Origin: Pardosa pseudoannulata
Lineage: Eukaryota; Arthropoda; Arachnida; Araneae; Lycosidae
DNA length: 64,000 nucleotides
Assembly (NCBI GenBank): GCA_032207245.1
Contig: CM063510.1
Location: 155,700,948-155,764,947, forward strand
Reading direction: 5' to 3'
Shown piece by piece: positions 1-11,886 of the stretch. Position numbers and translations under genes: made by a program. The notes below the pieces were generated by a model. The model searched no databases. It was given only the letters and a program-made list of their open reading frames with translations, and was not told the origin of the DNA. The first letter of the stretch is position 1, and each line of letters opens with the position of its first letter.

Positions 1-81
1 ACTGATATAAGAGATGATGATGAATATGAAAAAATAATGTCACCTTCTTTTAAAGATGCACAAGTTATTGAAAAACTTTAA
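1..81 (+). CDS. 3' end of an unidentified plus-strand gene (partial)
   Basis: The first frame is open from base 1 to a TAA at 79-81. It gives 26 residues rich in Asp, Glu and Lys, starting TDIRDDDEYEKIMSPSF and ending VIEKL. The hydrophilic, mixed composition looks like a real protein C-terminus rather than random AT-rich DNA. The start and any upstream exons lie outside the window, and I do not recognise the family. The next gene, MBOAT7, converges on it from the other strand. An AATAAA at 563-568 could serve as its poly(A) signal. The piece is short, so chance remains possible. Confidence 0.5.
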   Translation, partial: TDIRDDDEYEKIMSPSFKDAQVIEKL

Positions 82-562
82 ATTTTTTATATCAAAATAC
101 TAATGAAAAGACATTTAATTCACAGAACTTGATATTGCTGTACAACTCAAAGACAAGCAGCACATCAGACGAGGATTGAAGATTTTTTAAATTAATTGAT
201 TACTTGCCTGCATCTATTGGTATAAGTAATTAAGATAGGCAAAATAGTTATGATTTATCTTTCTTTTATGATAGGCCCTTAATTTTAAAATATAATTACT
301 TCTCTATTTTTATATACTACTATATAGTAAAATAGTAATAGTACTATCTTAGAAATTTTTCAGATTATTACTTTTATATAAATTTGCAATGATAAAAGTC
401 ATTTATTAAAATTTTAATTACATGTTGTTTTGGTCTGTCCCTAGGACAACATATAAATAGTGTTTTACCGCACTTTAATTAGCATGAAGAAATGAATATG
501 CTGCACATATTCATTTCTGGAGTTGATTATTGATCACAAAAACTTCTGAGTTATAAAAAGCT

Positions 563-568
563 AATAAA
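563..568 (+). terminator. Candidate poly(A) signal for the left plus-strand gene
   Basis: This is an AATAAA hexamer about 480 bp after the stop at 81 and the first perfect one I see on this strand. Such hexamers are common in AT-rich DNA, so the assignment rests on position only. Confidence 0.3.
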
Positions 569-647
569 TTACCAAAGTGTGTGCCCATAAACACATATAA
601 AATGTAGCTGTATATTATCTTTTCCATAAGAACAATTCAATAATATT

Positions 648-653
648 TTTATT
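648..653 (-). terminator. MBOAT7: Candidate poly(A) signal of MBOAT7
   Basis: TTTATT on the plus strand reads AATAAA on the minus strand, about 130 bp beyond the MBOAT7 stop at 786. If used, the 3' UTR is short and the gene ends about 80 bp from the candidate signal of the convergent left gene. Confidence 0.45.
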
Positions 654-785
654 TTGTTTGTGATATGCTCAACTTATGAGCTTAATGATTTTTCAAAACA
701 AAAATATAAAATAAAAGATTATGTACATGCAACAAGGAAAGCAAAAACTTGCTTAAATAAGCTCAAGTGCTTCTGCTATACAATT

Positions 786-1167
786 TTAAAACGACTTTGT
801 GTCTTTAAGCTCAAGTACTTTCTTGTCTTTTCTCTGTAATTTTTTAACAAACCTGTTTTTCAAAAATGCTGCAGTAAACATAAAAATTGTTACAAAATGC
901 CCTATATAGTAGATGGAATTCCAATAATGAATAGTAGCCTTGAAATCAAGCAATATAAAAGCAATTCCCATGTATGACACAGATTGCATTTTTATAAAAT
1001 ACCATATAAAATCATACACTTTCTGAGCCTGCTCAGATAAATTCTTACGAACAGCCTTTTCCACTTGGATTTCAGACAGTAGTAATAGTGGAGTTCCCAA
1101 AAGAGACAGATAATATCCAGGACTGACTCCATGCCATATAGCACTCACAAACATTGTAGTAAACATT
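786..1167 (-). CDS. MBOAT7: MBOAT7 coding exon 7 (residues 345-471, catalytic His, stop)
   Basis: The acceptor is GTTAATTTTCAG. It encodes [20 protein letters not shown] with the catalytic His 357, then hydrophobic segments with [20 protein letters not shown] and [11 protein letters not shown], and a basic tail. The stop is complementary to 786-788. Confidence 0.97.
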
Positions 1168-1866
1168 CTGAAAATTAACAGTAATAATCACTCATTTATG
1201 AAATTATGAATTCAAAAAAATTCAAACAAAAAATCAAAGGAGTCAGTTACAGAGGGACAAAATAAACATGTAAACATAAAAAAACAAATTATAGACAGAT
1301 GAAAAAAATTAAGAATGAAGGTCTGTTATCTCTTTTTTTACCTTTATTTGTATTTTTGCATTTATATCAAAGAAAGAAGCTAGAGAAAATGAAGGTCCAT
1401 TTTCTCTTCTCACAATTACATTTTTATAATATGTAACTATTGGACAATGGTTCATCAATAAGTAGCAATGATAATAATTCTTTGTGACTCTTGGAAAACC
1501 ATTTAGAAATTCTATGATAGGCGGATCGTAAGCTATCTATCACACTGGTAGGGTGTAGGGAAGACAAAGAAATGTCAACTCTCCCAAAGGGTTATTGCCT
1601 GCAAATTTGGCAAGACACCAGAAATTCCAAGTAAACATTAGTACTTTCAAATTTGTACTTTCCTTTAAAAATATTTTGTCATAAATTTAATTTTTCTCAC
1701 TGTTCTTATAAAGCTTGGAATTGCCACTTCAACTTGTACCCCCCCTCTCCTTCGGTGATTCTTTCCTACTTATGGTAAACCATCGATATATATATATACA
1801 TATATGTATATGTATACATTTATATATGTTTATATATATATATACATATATATGTGTATATATATA

Positions 1867-1912
<46 letters not shown>

Positions 1913-1993
1913 CACATTAAAAACAATATATATAATTATCATAACCATATAATAAACCATATATATATAATTACATATTAAAAACTTTTTTTC

Positions 1994-2027
<34 letters not shown>

Positions 2028-5000
2028 GAAAAAAAGTTTTTCTGCAAGCTGCAATTGTCCTGCAGAGGAGCCAGTTGTTCTGTGATGTGCGTCGCACTTT
2101 TTGGCACATTCTGCTTCAGGGGTTATTGTATTGAAAAAATTTAAGTTAAATAAGAATGTCACTTACTTTACTGCTTTAGATGCAGCTGTTTTTCTATATA
2201 TGTAAATAGCTAACCAGTACTGTACAGTCATATTCCAATACCTAATACCTTCTCTGATAGTTGGCCGGAATTCACTAGAAAATTCATCCATACATCGAAT
2301 GGATTCAAAATCATAAGTCACATGTTTCAGCGAATCTTGACTTTTTTCTCTGAAAAACAAAGGATCATTAAAACATTGTATTGTGAACAACTTGCACTCC
2401 TAACAGTTTTTATCTTAGGAGCTTCTTTGCTGAGTTCTTTGTTCGACATTTTTTTAAATCCAAAACATTAGATGATCAAATAAAAAGATACCTTGAGGAA
2501 GAAGATAAAACATTTTTTTTGTGTGTGAAACATGCAATAGTATAAATAAAACTGACATTTATTTATTTAATAAATAGCTTTATTTTTTAGCTTCAGAACA
2601 TTTCAAATAAGTAATTTTGATTATAGGATGTGTGTTGACAGCTGAAGCTAACAAAATTGATATACAATTTGGAGTTCTAAGTCATAGTTTAATTTTCTCT
2701 ATAATATATTATGAAAAACTTTAAGAGGGAAAGATACAGTCAATACCAGCTATATGGTCACCTGCTTATAAGGGCACCCCACTAATATGGTCAGTTTTCT
2801 AAAGGCCCCTTCTAATTTAATAGGGAACATGTGTTAAAGCCCACCACTTATACAGTCATTTTCTTTTTCTTATTACCGGTTATAGGGTCAGTTTCATGTT
2901 TTTAACAAGTTTCCGTTTAAAAAAAAAATAAATAATAATAAAAAAAATATAAAATTTAAAAAGAAATTTAAAAAAAAGAAAAAAAAATTCTTAGTGTGAA
3001 ATCGAAGAGGACCTGAATTCAAGCCTTTATTTTCCTCCCTTTTCCCCTTTCTTGCTTATGTAGATTAATTGTCAGAGTTTTCCACCTCTCTCTGTTCTCG
3101 TCCCCCCTGATAACAAATGGACATCTGTCTGTCTATTCGTTGAAGTTATCTCTCTCATACATGACCTCAGGTGTTATTTTACTAATTCTGAAGCAGCAGA
3201 TAATCATTTAAAAGCTATAAGGAACTTGGAAAAAGTTGTGTTAACAACCAACAAAAGGAAGCAAACTTATATACCTGATTATTTTTAAATACATTGAACA
3301 TGAATGTACGTATATATGTGTGCTGTACTTTTATTAGTAAGGTAAGCTAATAAATTTCCCTGCCCCCCTCAAAAAATAAATAAATAAATAAATTTAAAAA
3401 AAAACATTTTTAATATAGTTTTTACTTTTTGAATTCATTTTTAAAATGTTCTTAAAAGTATAATTATTTGTTTATTAGGTAAATATAATCTACCATAATT
3501 CAATAGAGTTGCATTATTCTGCATATATGGTCTGATTTTTCTGGACCGCTGAGTTGACCATGTAACCGATACAGACTGTACTAAATGGGTGAATTACAGG
3601 ATTTACTTTTAACAGATACTTTAAAAATCTTGCTTTCTATTATAGCAAGCAATTTTATGCGTTAATGCATTGGTTCAATATCAGGGATGCTGGCATAAAC
3701 ACAAGAGGAACAATATTCAACAAATCTGTACAGATCCTGGCTTATGCTGATGACATTGATATTATTGCCAGATCTGCAAGCACCCTGAGGGAATCCTTCA
3801 TTGCATTAGAAAAAGCTGCAGAAAAGGTAAGCTAAAGATAAATGAGAGAAAGACAAAATACATGTATTGTGGAAAGAATAATATTGGCTCTACTTTTGAA
3901 GTCGAGGGACATAAATTTGAACAAGTTGAGAAATTTACTTATTTGGGTTCTGTGGTTGAGTGCCAAAATGACATCAGCCCCAAGATCAGGAAGAGAATTG
4001 ATGCAGCCAACCGATGTCTATGTGGACTCAGAAGTCAATTGAGGAGCCATTTAATTAAAAGAAGAATGAAAATCCTGTTGTACAAAACTCTCATAAGACC
4101 AGTACTAACTTCTGCCTCTGAGACTTGGTCACTTACGTCAAAAGAAGAAAAAATGCTTGCACTTTTTGAAAGGAGTGTTGCGGACCATTTTTGGCGGTGT
4201 TTTTGACAGGGGAGCCTGGTGGAGAAGATTTAACTTTGAACTGTACAAGCTTTACAAAGAGGATGACATCATCAAATTTATCAGGCTGAATAGAATGAGA
4301 TGGGCTGGACATCTATTGTGAATGGACGCAGATCGGGCTGCTTTAAAAGTTTTTAATGCAGTCCCTTTTGGACAACGACCAAGGGGCAGACCAAAATGAT
4401 AGTGGATCGACTGCCTGGAGTTGGACTCTGGTCTCATAAAGATTAGATGCTGGAGGTCCCAAGCACAGAACAGAGCAGAATGGAAAAAACTTCTTAAGAA
4501 GGCGAAGGCCCACAATGGGCTGTCGGGCCAACTATGATGATGATGATGAATGCATTGGTTCTGCACATTCGTGTAGCTATAAGGATTACCTTTATGTTTC
4601 TACCTAATGGTATATCAATATTTAAGCAAGAGGCATAAACAGAAATATTTCTATGTCAGGCCAACATTTGAAGACTTTAGTTGGCCAAAAAGACATTTTG
4701 GTAACTAAATGCCACCATTTCATTTTCCTGTTTCAACATACATCCAACCAATAGACCAATTACCAACTTGTTGTCAATGGGCATCCAATGTTTTCATGCT
4801 AGCTGAGTATGCCAAGACCATATCACATAAAACATCCGGTAATTCAATACAGTTGAATTTATTTGAAAATCATATAAAAGTAATATTAGACCTGTTAAAA
4901 TACAATACAGAATTGTTTTTTATTATTTTTATTTTAGAGAATGTATAACAAATAGGTACTCATAATGCTCAGGAATTATTGCTGGTTAAACTTTTTGATT

Positions 5001-8000
5001 CTTAATAAGTCTATACAAATATAGACTGACTTGTGTATAACCAAAGGCAATAAATTGTTTTAAACTTAAAAGGAAAATAGAATATTTCTGAAAAGAAATT
5101 CTCTTAGCTTACTTTACTTACACTCACAAAATATTTTTTTGATGATACTATCTTGACATTAATATCTCCCATTTAAATTCAATACTGAACTATAATGGTC
5201 AGTGTTGTTAATGATTATATAGAAACAATAAAATTGATGTGGACACTGCAAGGATTTCTTTGTATTCTTATTAAATTATAAGATTATATTTTTTAAATTG
5301 TGATAGTATGATGTGTTTTGTTTTTCAAGGTCTTGATGTTGCCTGAGTGCAGCTTAAAGTATCTGTCTATGTTAAAACATCATTTTTTGCCAAAAATCAT
5401 AATTGTTTTTATTTCTCTATTGTAAAATTTCAACTTTTAGGCTTCTAAATCTGTTTTTGTTTTGTCTCTACGGCATTTTAAAAAACAGTGACAGATGTTG
5501 AACATCAGTGACAGCTGTCAAAACAAAACAGAAGTAGCAACTTTGGAACTGGAAGTTGAGAATTTAAAGCCTTTTAAAGAGCATTTTTGGACAAAACTTT
5601 TTAAATTTTCATGAAGATTAGTTTAAACATTTTTCTAGTATTTTTAATAATTAACAACTTGGCAGCTGGAAAGTTTTAAACAGGAAAGTGTGGGAATTTT
5701 AAACATTATTTTAATTTTTTAATAGTTAAAGTTGCTTTCATAAACTTCAAATGCGTTTTTCTCAGAATGGTATTTTTAATAAAATGTTGAAACTTAAAAT
5801 GTGATTTCTCAAAAAGTTCTTAAAATATTTTGTTGAAAATTATTATGAATGCTTTTGGTAGTATTTACTAGTAAATGACCTAAAAGCTTTAAATTTAGAT
5901 AACTTTTAATGATATTACACTCATAGTTAGATATAAAGGTAATGAAAATTTGTTAAAAATTCAATGTGTATGATTTTGAAAGACCAAAATTTTTTTACCA
6001 AATGTAAATTAAGCAGAGATTTTAAGTGATTCACTAGTCCAGTGTATAAGAAATGTGTTGCATCAAAAAATTTTAAAATAATTTATTAAAAAATTAGACC
6101 TTTTGAAAAAACCCGATTTTTTTTACTAAATTTTTTTCATTTATTAGAAATTTTATAAAAACTTTTCCAGGAATAAATTTTTTAAGTGCAATACTCTATG
6201 ATGACATAAAAAATAAATCTAAAAATGTAAAAACATGAACTAGTTTCTACGTTTAAAGAAAAAAGTTCTCCGAATGTAGATGGATACCTTAAGTACTAAA
6301 AGCATTTATACCATTACATTAAGATTTTTTCATTATACAGATATTTCCTTATAAACAAAATTTTTCTGTCGCTCCATGCCAGGAAGTAAATAAAACATTC
6401 AAAATTATTCTATTGAAATAATAGATTTTTATTTTCCTTTTTACTTATTACTTAAAAATGAACTTAAAAAGCATTATTTCAATGGTGAATATGTTGATGT
6501 CTATACATTGAATTATTGCAAACTAGTAGTGTTAATGTACACTATATTAAAAAGATCTGTAGGTTATGTTACTATATGTTTAAATTTTAATATATTACAC
6601 ATAAAATAACTACAAAGTTTTATACCATGAAATAATGCTTTACGTTAGAGTACAGAAAGATGCAGGGGAAAAAAAGAAGAAAATTAACCCTAGAAATATA
6701 TTATGAATAAAATGAGAATGAATGACAAAATAAACAATTCAAGAGAACTATATGAGGAGTCATTGAATTTAAAAATATTCCTCTTATTTTATTCAGAATT
6801 ACTTTGAACTAAATAATGTAATTTTTTTTTCTGGCCCTTCTACACCTTACGACAAACTATGAGGGTATTCTTCAGAGAGAGACAAAATTCATTTTCATCA
6901 TTTTATTAAGGTGGGATTGGGGGAAGAGTTATTAAAAGGATTATTAGAACATTCTTTTAAGAACACTAAAAAGAATCAAAATAAGGCAGTAAAGTTAAAA
7001 TATTATATAAATGAAATTTTAAAAATACAAAAATACGTACATTTCTTGCAGTACTGCAAAATTGGTTGGCCCAGCACCTGGTTGAGAACAACAACTGTCT
7101 GGATAGGCACCAAGACCTAAGTTGATACAAATGCATTCGCCTAGTACAAAAGCGATGTAAATTCTCATCCTAAAACTGAAGAACCATGGCATCATGTACA
7201 GAAGACGATACAAAAATGGATAATTCCAAATTTCATCAGAAGCAGCTAACTGTGTAAAAAGAATAAATAGAATCTAGTTTAGCAGAGTATATGAAAAGTA
7301 GGAAATTGTAAATTCATTCTCATAAAAGAACTAATTTCCTGAATTATATTTTAATCTTTCTTGAATTTTATTTATCTAATGGAAGTATGCATAAACAATA
7401 CATATCATATGTATCAGCTTTTTAATATATAGTATAACATATAGTCAAAATACAAAAGCAAGAATAAAAAGCAGAATAAGAAACTTGATATACAGTAAGA
7501 ATTTTTTTTCTAATATCTATTAAATAATTACACTAAGTCTGTAGTTTATGTTAAATAATATCCCACTAAGTCTCTCTCTTATATTAAATAATATAAAACA
7601 TTACACATTAGTTCAAATAAACAAGCTTCCCAACAAACTTGTGCCAAATCATGGCCAAATGGGTATTGTACTGATCTTCTGTACAAGAGTTCGTGGATTT
7701 GAATCCCACTGTTGGTATGGATGTTTATAGCCATTTGAAATTGGCTTTAAACAAAGGTCTCAGTCCCAATAGCCTTCATGTAGCATAACAGTAGCTCTAG
7801 TACTCCCCTATAACCAAACCACTCAGATATACAAACTAACAATATATTTTGCTAGAATTTTTTCCACAGTGCAAATTTTCACCAGTTCATAATCCTTATG
7901 AATATATTATAAATAAATTTCTTTTTTAAATCATAACTACAATCTCAAAAGAGCTTAAAAAGTCTTAATATACTTTTCAAAGTTAGTATCTCAGGCAAAT

Positions 8001-11000
8001 GCTGAATATTCTTATAGTATAATATAGTTTCTAATATCTATTAAATAATTAGACTAACTCTGTAGTTTATATTAAATAATATCACACTAAGTCTCTCTCT
8101 TATATTAAATAATATAAAACATTACACATTAGTTCAATAAACAAGCTTCCTAACAAACTTGTGCCAAATGGGTAGTGTGCTGCTCTTCAGTACCCGAGTT
8201 CGTGGGTTTGAATCCCACTGTTGGTATGGATGTTTATAGCCATTTGAAATCAGCTTAAAACAACAGGTCTGTCTCAGTAGCTTTCATGTAGCATAACAGT
8301 AGCCCTAGTACTTCCCTATAACCAAACCACCCAGCCCAACAAACTCACAATATATTTTGCTAGAATGTTTTCCACAGTGCAAATTTTCACCAGTTTATAA
8401 TCCTTATGAATATATTATCAATATTTTTTTTTTAATTATAACTACAATCTCAAAAGAACTTAAAAAGGCTTAATATACTTTTCAAAATTAGTAACTTAGG
8501 CAAATGCTGAATATTCTTATACTTAACAACAATACAACCACTATAAAGATTGTTTAAAAATCTTAATAGTTGGATACTATAAATAGCAGTTTATTTTTAA
8601 AATAATCAATATAATGCCCAAGTCATTGCTAACAGTCATCTACTCAAAATTTAGACTGCATTAAATGAACAACATCAAATTCAAAGTACTTCTGCAAGTT
8701 ATTTTTGAAAGAACATACACATACAACATATAAATATAGTATACTCACTGAAAGGGGAAATAAATAATCAGATATGAGGTAAAGCAATGCATACAGAGGT
8801 ACAACTGCAATTCTTTTCTTTAAAAAGGAAAAGTGAGGAGCACACATGCTAAAAGGTTTATGTAGCATATCCTCATATGTCCTATATTTGTAATATGGAC
8901 CTGAAAATAAATATAAGAAAAATGTTATATCAGGATGCATTTATGAAATGAATATGTAAAAATACACCAAAAATCAAAGTATAATTAATATATGTATATA
9001 TCAAAAGTTATTACACTTAAAATTCTCCTTTTTCCCCTTCTCATTAAGTTATATCTATTTTCCCAGCTGCAGGGCCGTAACTAGGGTGTGGCAAAGGTGG
9101 CATTTGCCACAGGCACATCAGTCATAGGGGTGCAGTACCGTGATGAAAATGAGGTCCGAAAGAGGATGATTCACCCGAGTAGAAATAAGGGATTTTTTTT
9201 AATTACAAAATTCGATTTTATTTATAAAATAAAATGTGTTTAAAAAGATTTTTCTTATTTTTTAAAAATGCTTCTAGAGACTAAACTTGTTATAGATTCT
9301 TACAAAATGTTTATCAAATACTCCTAATATGCCTTAATATAAATCCGGTTATTCGTTTCAAAATTTAAATTTATTTAAAATAATTTTAAATTCAGAAATT
9401 CGTCAACTTTTTATGAAAATTCAACATACAAATAAAAAATATTTCCCTGAATAAACTATTCAATTCATCAACAAAATAGTATCTCCAGAGTGTTCAAAAA
9501 TATTTTTAAGTATTAATAAATGCCAAAATAGAAAAAAAGGTAAAAATTAATATACTAGGAACATTTTAAGAATTAACAAAATGTTTTGTGAGTTCATTCT
9601 AAATATATATATATATATATATTTAAAATATATATATAATTTTTTTTGCTATATTTGGTAGTAGGGGTGCATACCAGTTTTTTGCCACGGGTGCCAAAAG
9701 ACCAAGTTATGGCCCTGCCCAGCTGTCTAATATCTTATTTAACCCTTTGAGGATCACATGTAAATGCTATACAAGTCAACCATTGTGAAAACTGTTGCTG
9801 TTTAACGCCATCTAGTAATTAAATCCAGCATTTAAAAGTTAAAATAAAATGTTCAGATCTCTTATTACGCATATGCAATGTTGGTCTCTGAATATCAACT
9901 GGAGATTATCTCGTCAAGGTGACGCTGGACTGATAAGAGTGAAATCACTGTGTCACGTATACGAGACATTGGTTGCAAAGGGTTTAAAGGAGTTACTTAA
10001 AATTCTTTTAGCAGTCTCTCAAAGCTAACTCTGAAATAAATTTTCTGTCCACTCACCACATTTTCCAGCTGTCCCATGCAAATGGTTAATTTTTCCAATA
10101 ATCATAGTTTCTGTCTGATTATTAATATTGCTGATTAAGCAATTCTCTCAGGAAGAATTCATCTCATATTTTGCTGTGGGGCCAACATTGTAATAGGAAA
10201 GTGTTTTTCATGTATCATTCAATGCTCTACTCCTCACAGAGAAACATGTTTTTTTTTACCTAGTCTTAAATAAAGTTCCACCATGGACTTCCCCCTGGAG
10301 CCATGACTGTATCACAATTAAGCATATTAATTACGCTACTCATTACCCAGTAAGCCTAGGCAATTAAAAATAATAGGGGCTAATTTTAAGTGCAACTGGC
10401 AAGTGAAGTAATAAGTACAAGTAAATAAATATCTGTATCACCAGAAACATCAAAACAAACAGACATAGAATATTTATGCAAGTATTTTATTATGTAAATA
10501 TAACAATGCAATTCTTTTGAAAATTTTAAATCACATATATATATTTTTGGATTTGAAAATAATCATAAATATAATGAAAACTGTTTGAAGGATATTGATA
10601 TACTTGTAATACTGTTAAAAAGAAACCCCGTAATTTAATAGACATGTTTTCATAAAAATAACATATAGTTTTTGAATTTGAGGTTTCAAAATGTGATATC
10701 CTTTTAACAAACTGATGACTGTTCCTGGAAGTTTTAACACTAAATTATTAAATAAAAATAACTATGTAATATTTTTTATCAAATTTTACATACCAACTAG
10801 AATACCAGCATAACAAAAAGAGTACTGCACAATGTTGAAAAATGTGGGATTTATCCTTGTGTACATTTCTTTGAGATGATCAGATTTATCTGAGGATATA
10901 GATTTCAAATGATGCATATTTACTTCATATGCCAAACCAACCATCTGTAATTACAAAAAATAATAATGATATAGATATATAATAAAGCAGGTTATTACAT

Positions 11001-11824
11001 ATACAAGTTATAAAGAAGAATTAACAGTGAAATTCTAAGCATAGCTCATAATTCTGTTAAAAAATTAATTTTATAGCTCTCTCATGTTATCAAAATAATT
11101 AAGGTCTGTGTGAAATTTGCAAAGTTTATTTACGTTAAGGTACCTGTCTACGTTTGGAGAACTTTTTTCTATAAACGTAGAAACTAGTTCAAGTTTTAAC
11201 ATTTTTAGATTTATATTTTATATTATCATAGAGAATTGCACTTAAAAAAATTATTCCTGGAGAAGTTTTTATAAAATTTCTAATAAATAAAGCATTTTCC
11301 TAAATCTCGAGCAGCGCATTGAAGTTCTGCGTGAATATGAGAAGGGCAAATCGGTAAGAAAGTTAGCTGAATTATTTAACTACAAAAAAACACAAATCAA
11401 CAGTCATTAAAGAGAAGAATTTCATTTTGAAGGTGTACGAAGATATCAAATTTTGTTGTGTTAAACGGATGAGGCACAAAAAGTATGTTGATATAAACAA
11501 GGCTGTTTTGGAATGGTTTGGCCGAAGAAAATTCCTGACAGTGAACCTATGATTCAACACAAGGCAAAACAACTTGCAGATGCTCTAGGATTTGAAAATT
11601 TTTCTGCTAGTAATCGGTGGTTGTAACCTTTTAAAAAAAATGTGAGAAAGCCTGATATAAAGTACTATTTTCTTTTTAGGTAAGTTTTAAATTTCTATTT
11701 AAATAAGGAATATGTCAGATTTCTTTATATTACACATTACAGCAATTATGTTATAATAGTAATAAACCCTTTAGAGCGGCCAAATATTTTCAGTATGATG
11801 GGGTGGCCACTCAGAGAGGTTTCA

Positions 11825-11886
<62 letters not shown>

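Noticed and set aside
654..839. 61-residue plus-strand frame
   Set aside because: It overlaps the MBOAT7 last exon and 3' UTR in antisense and has no protein-like pattern.
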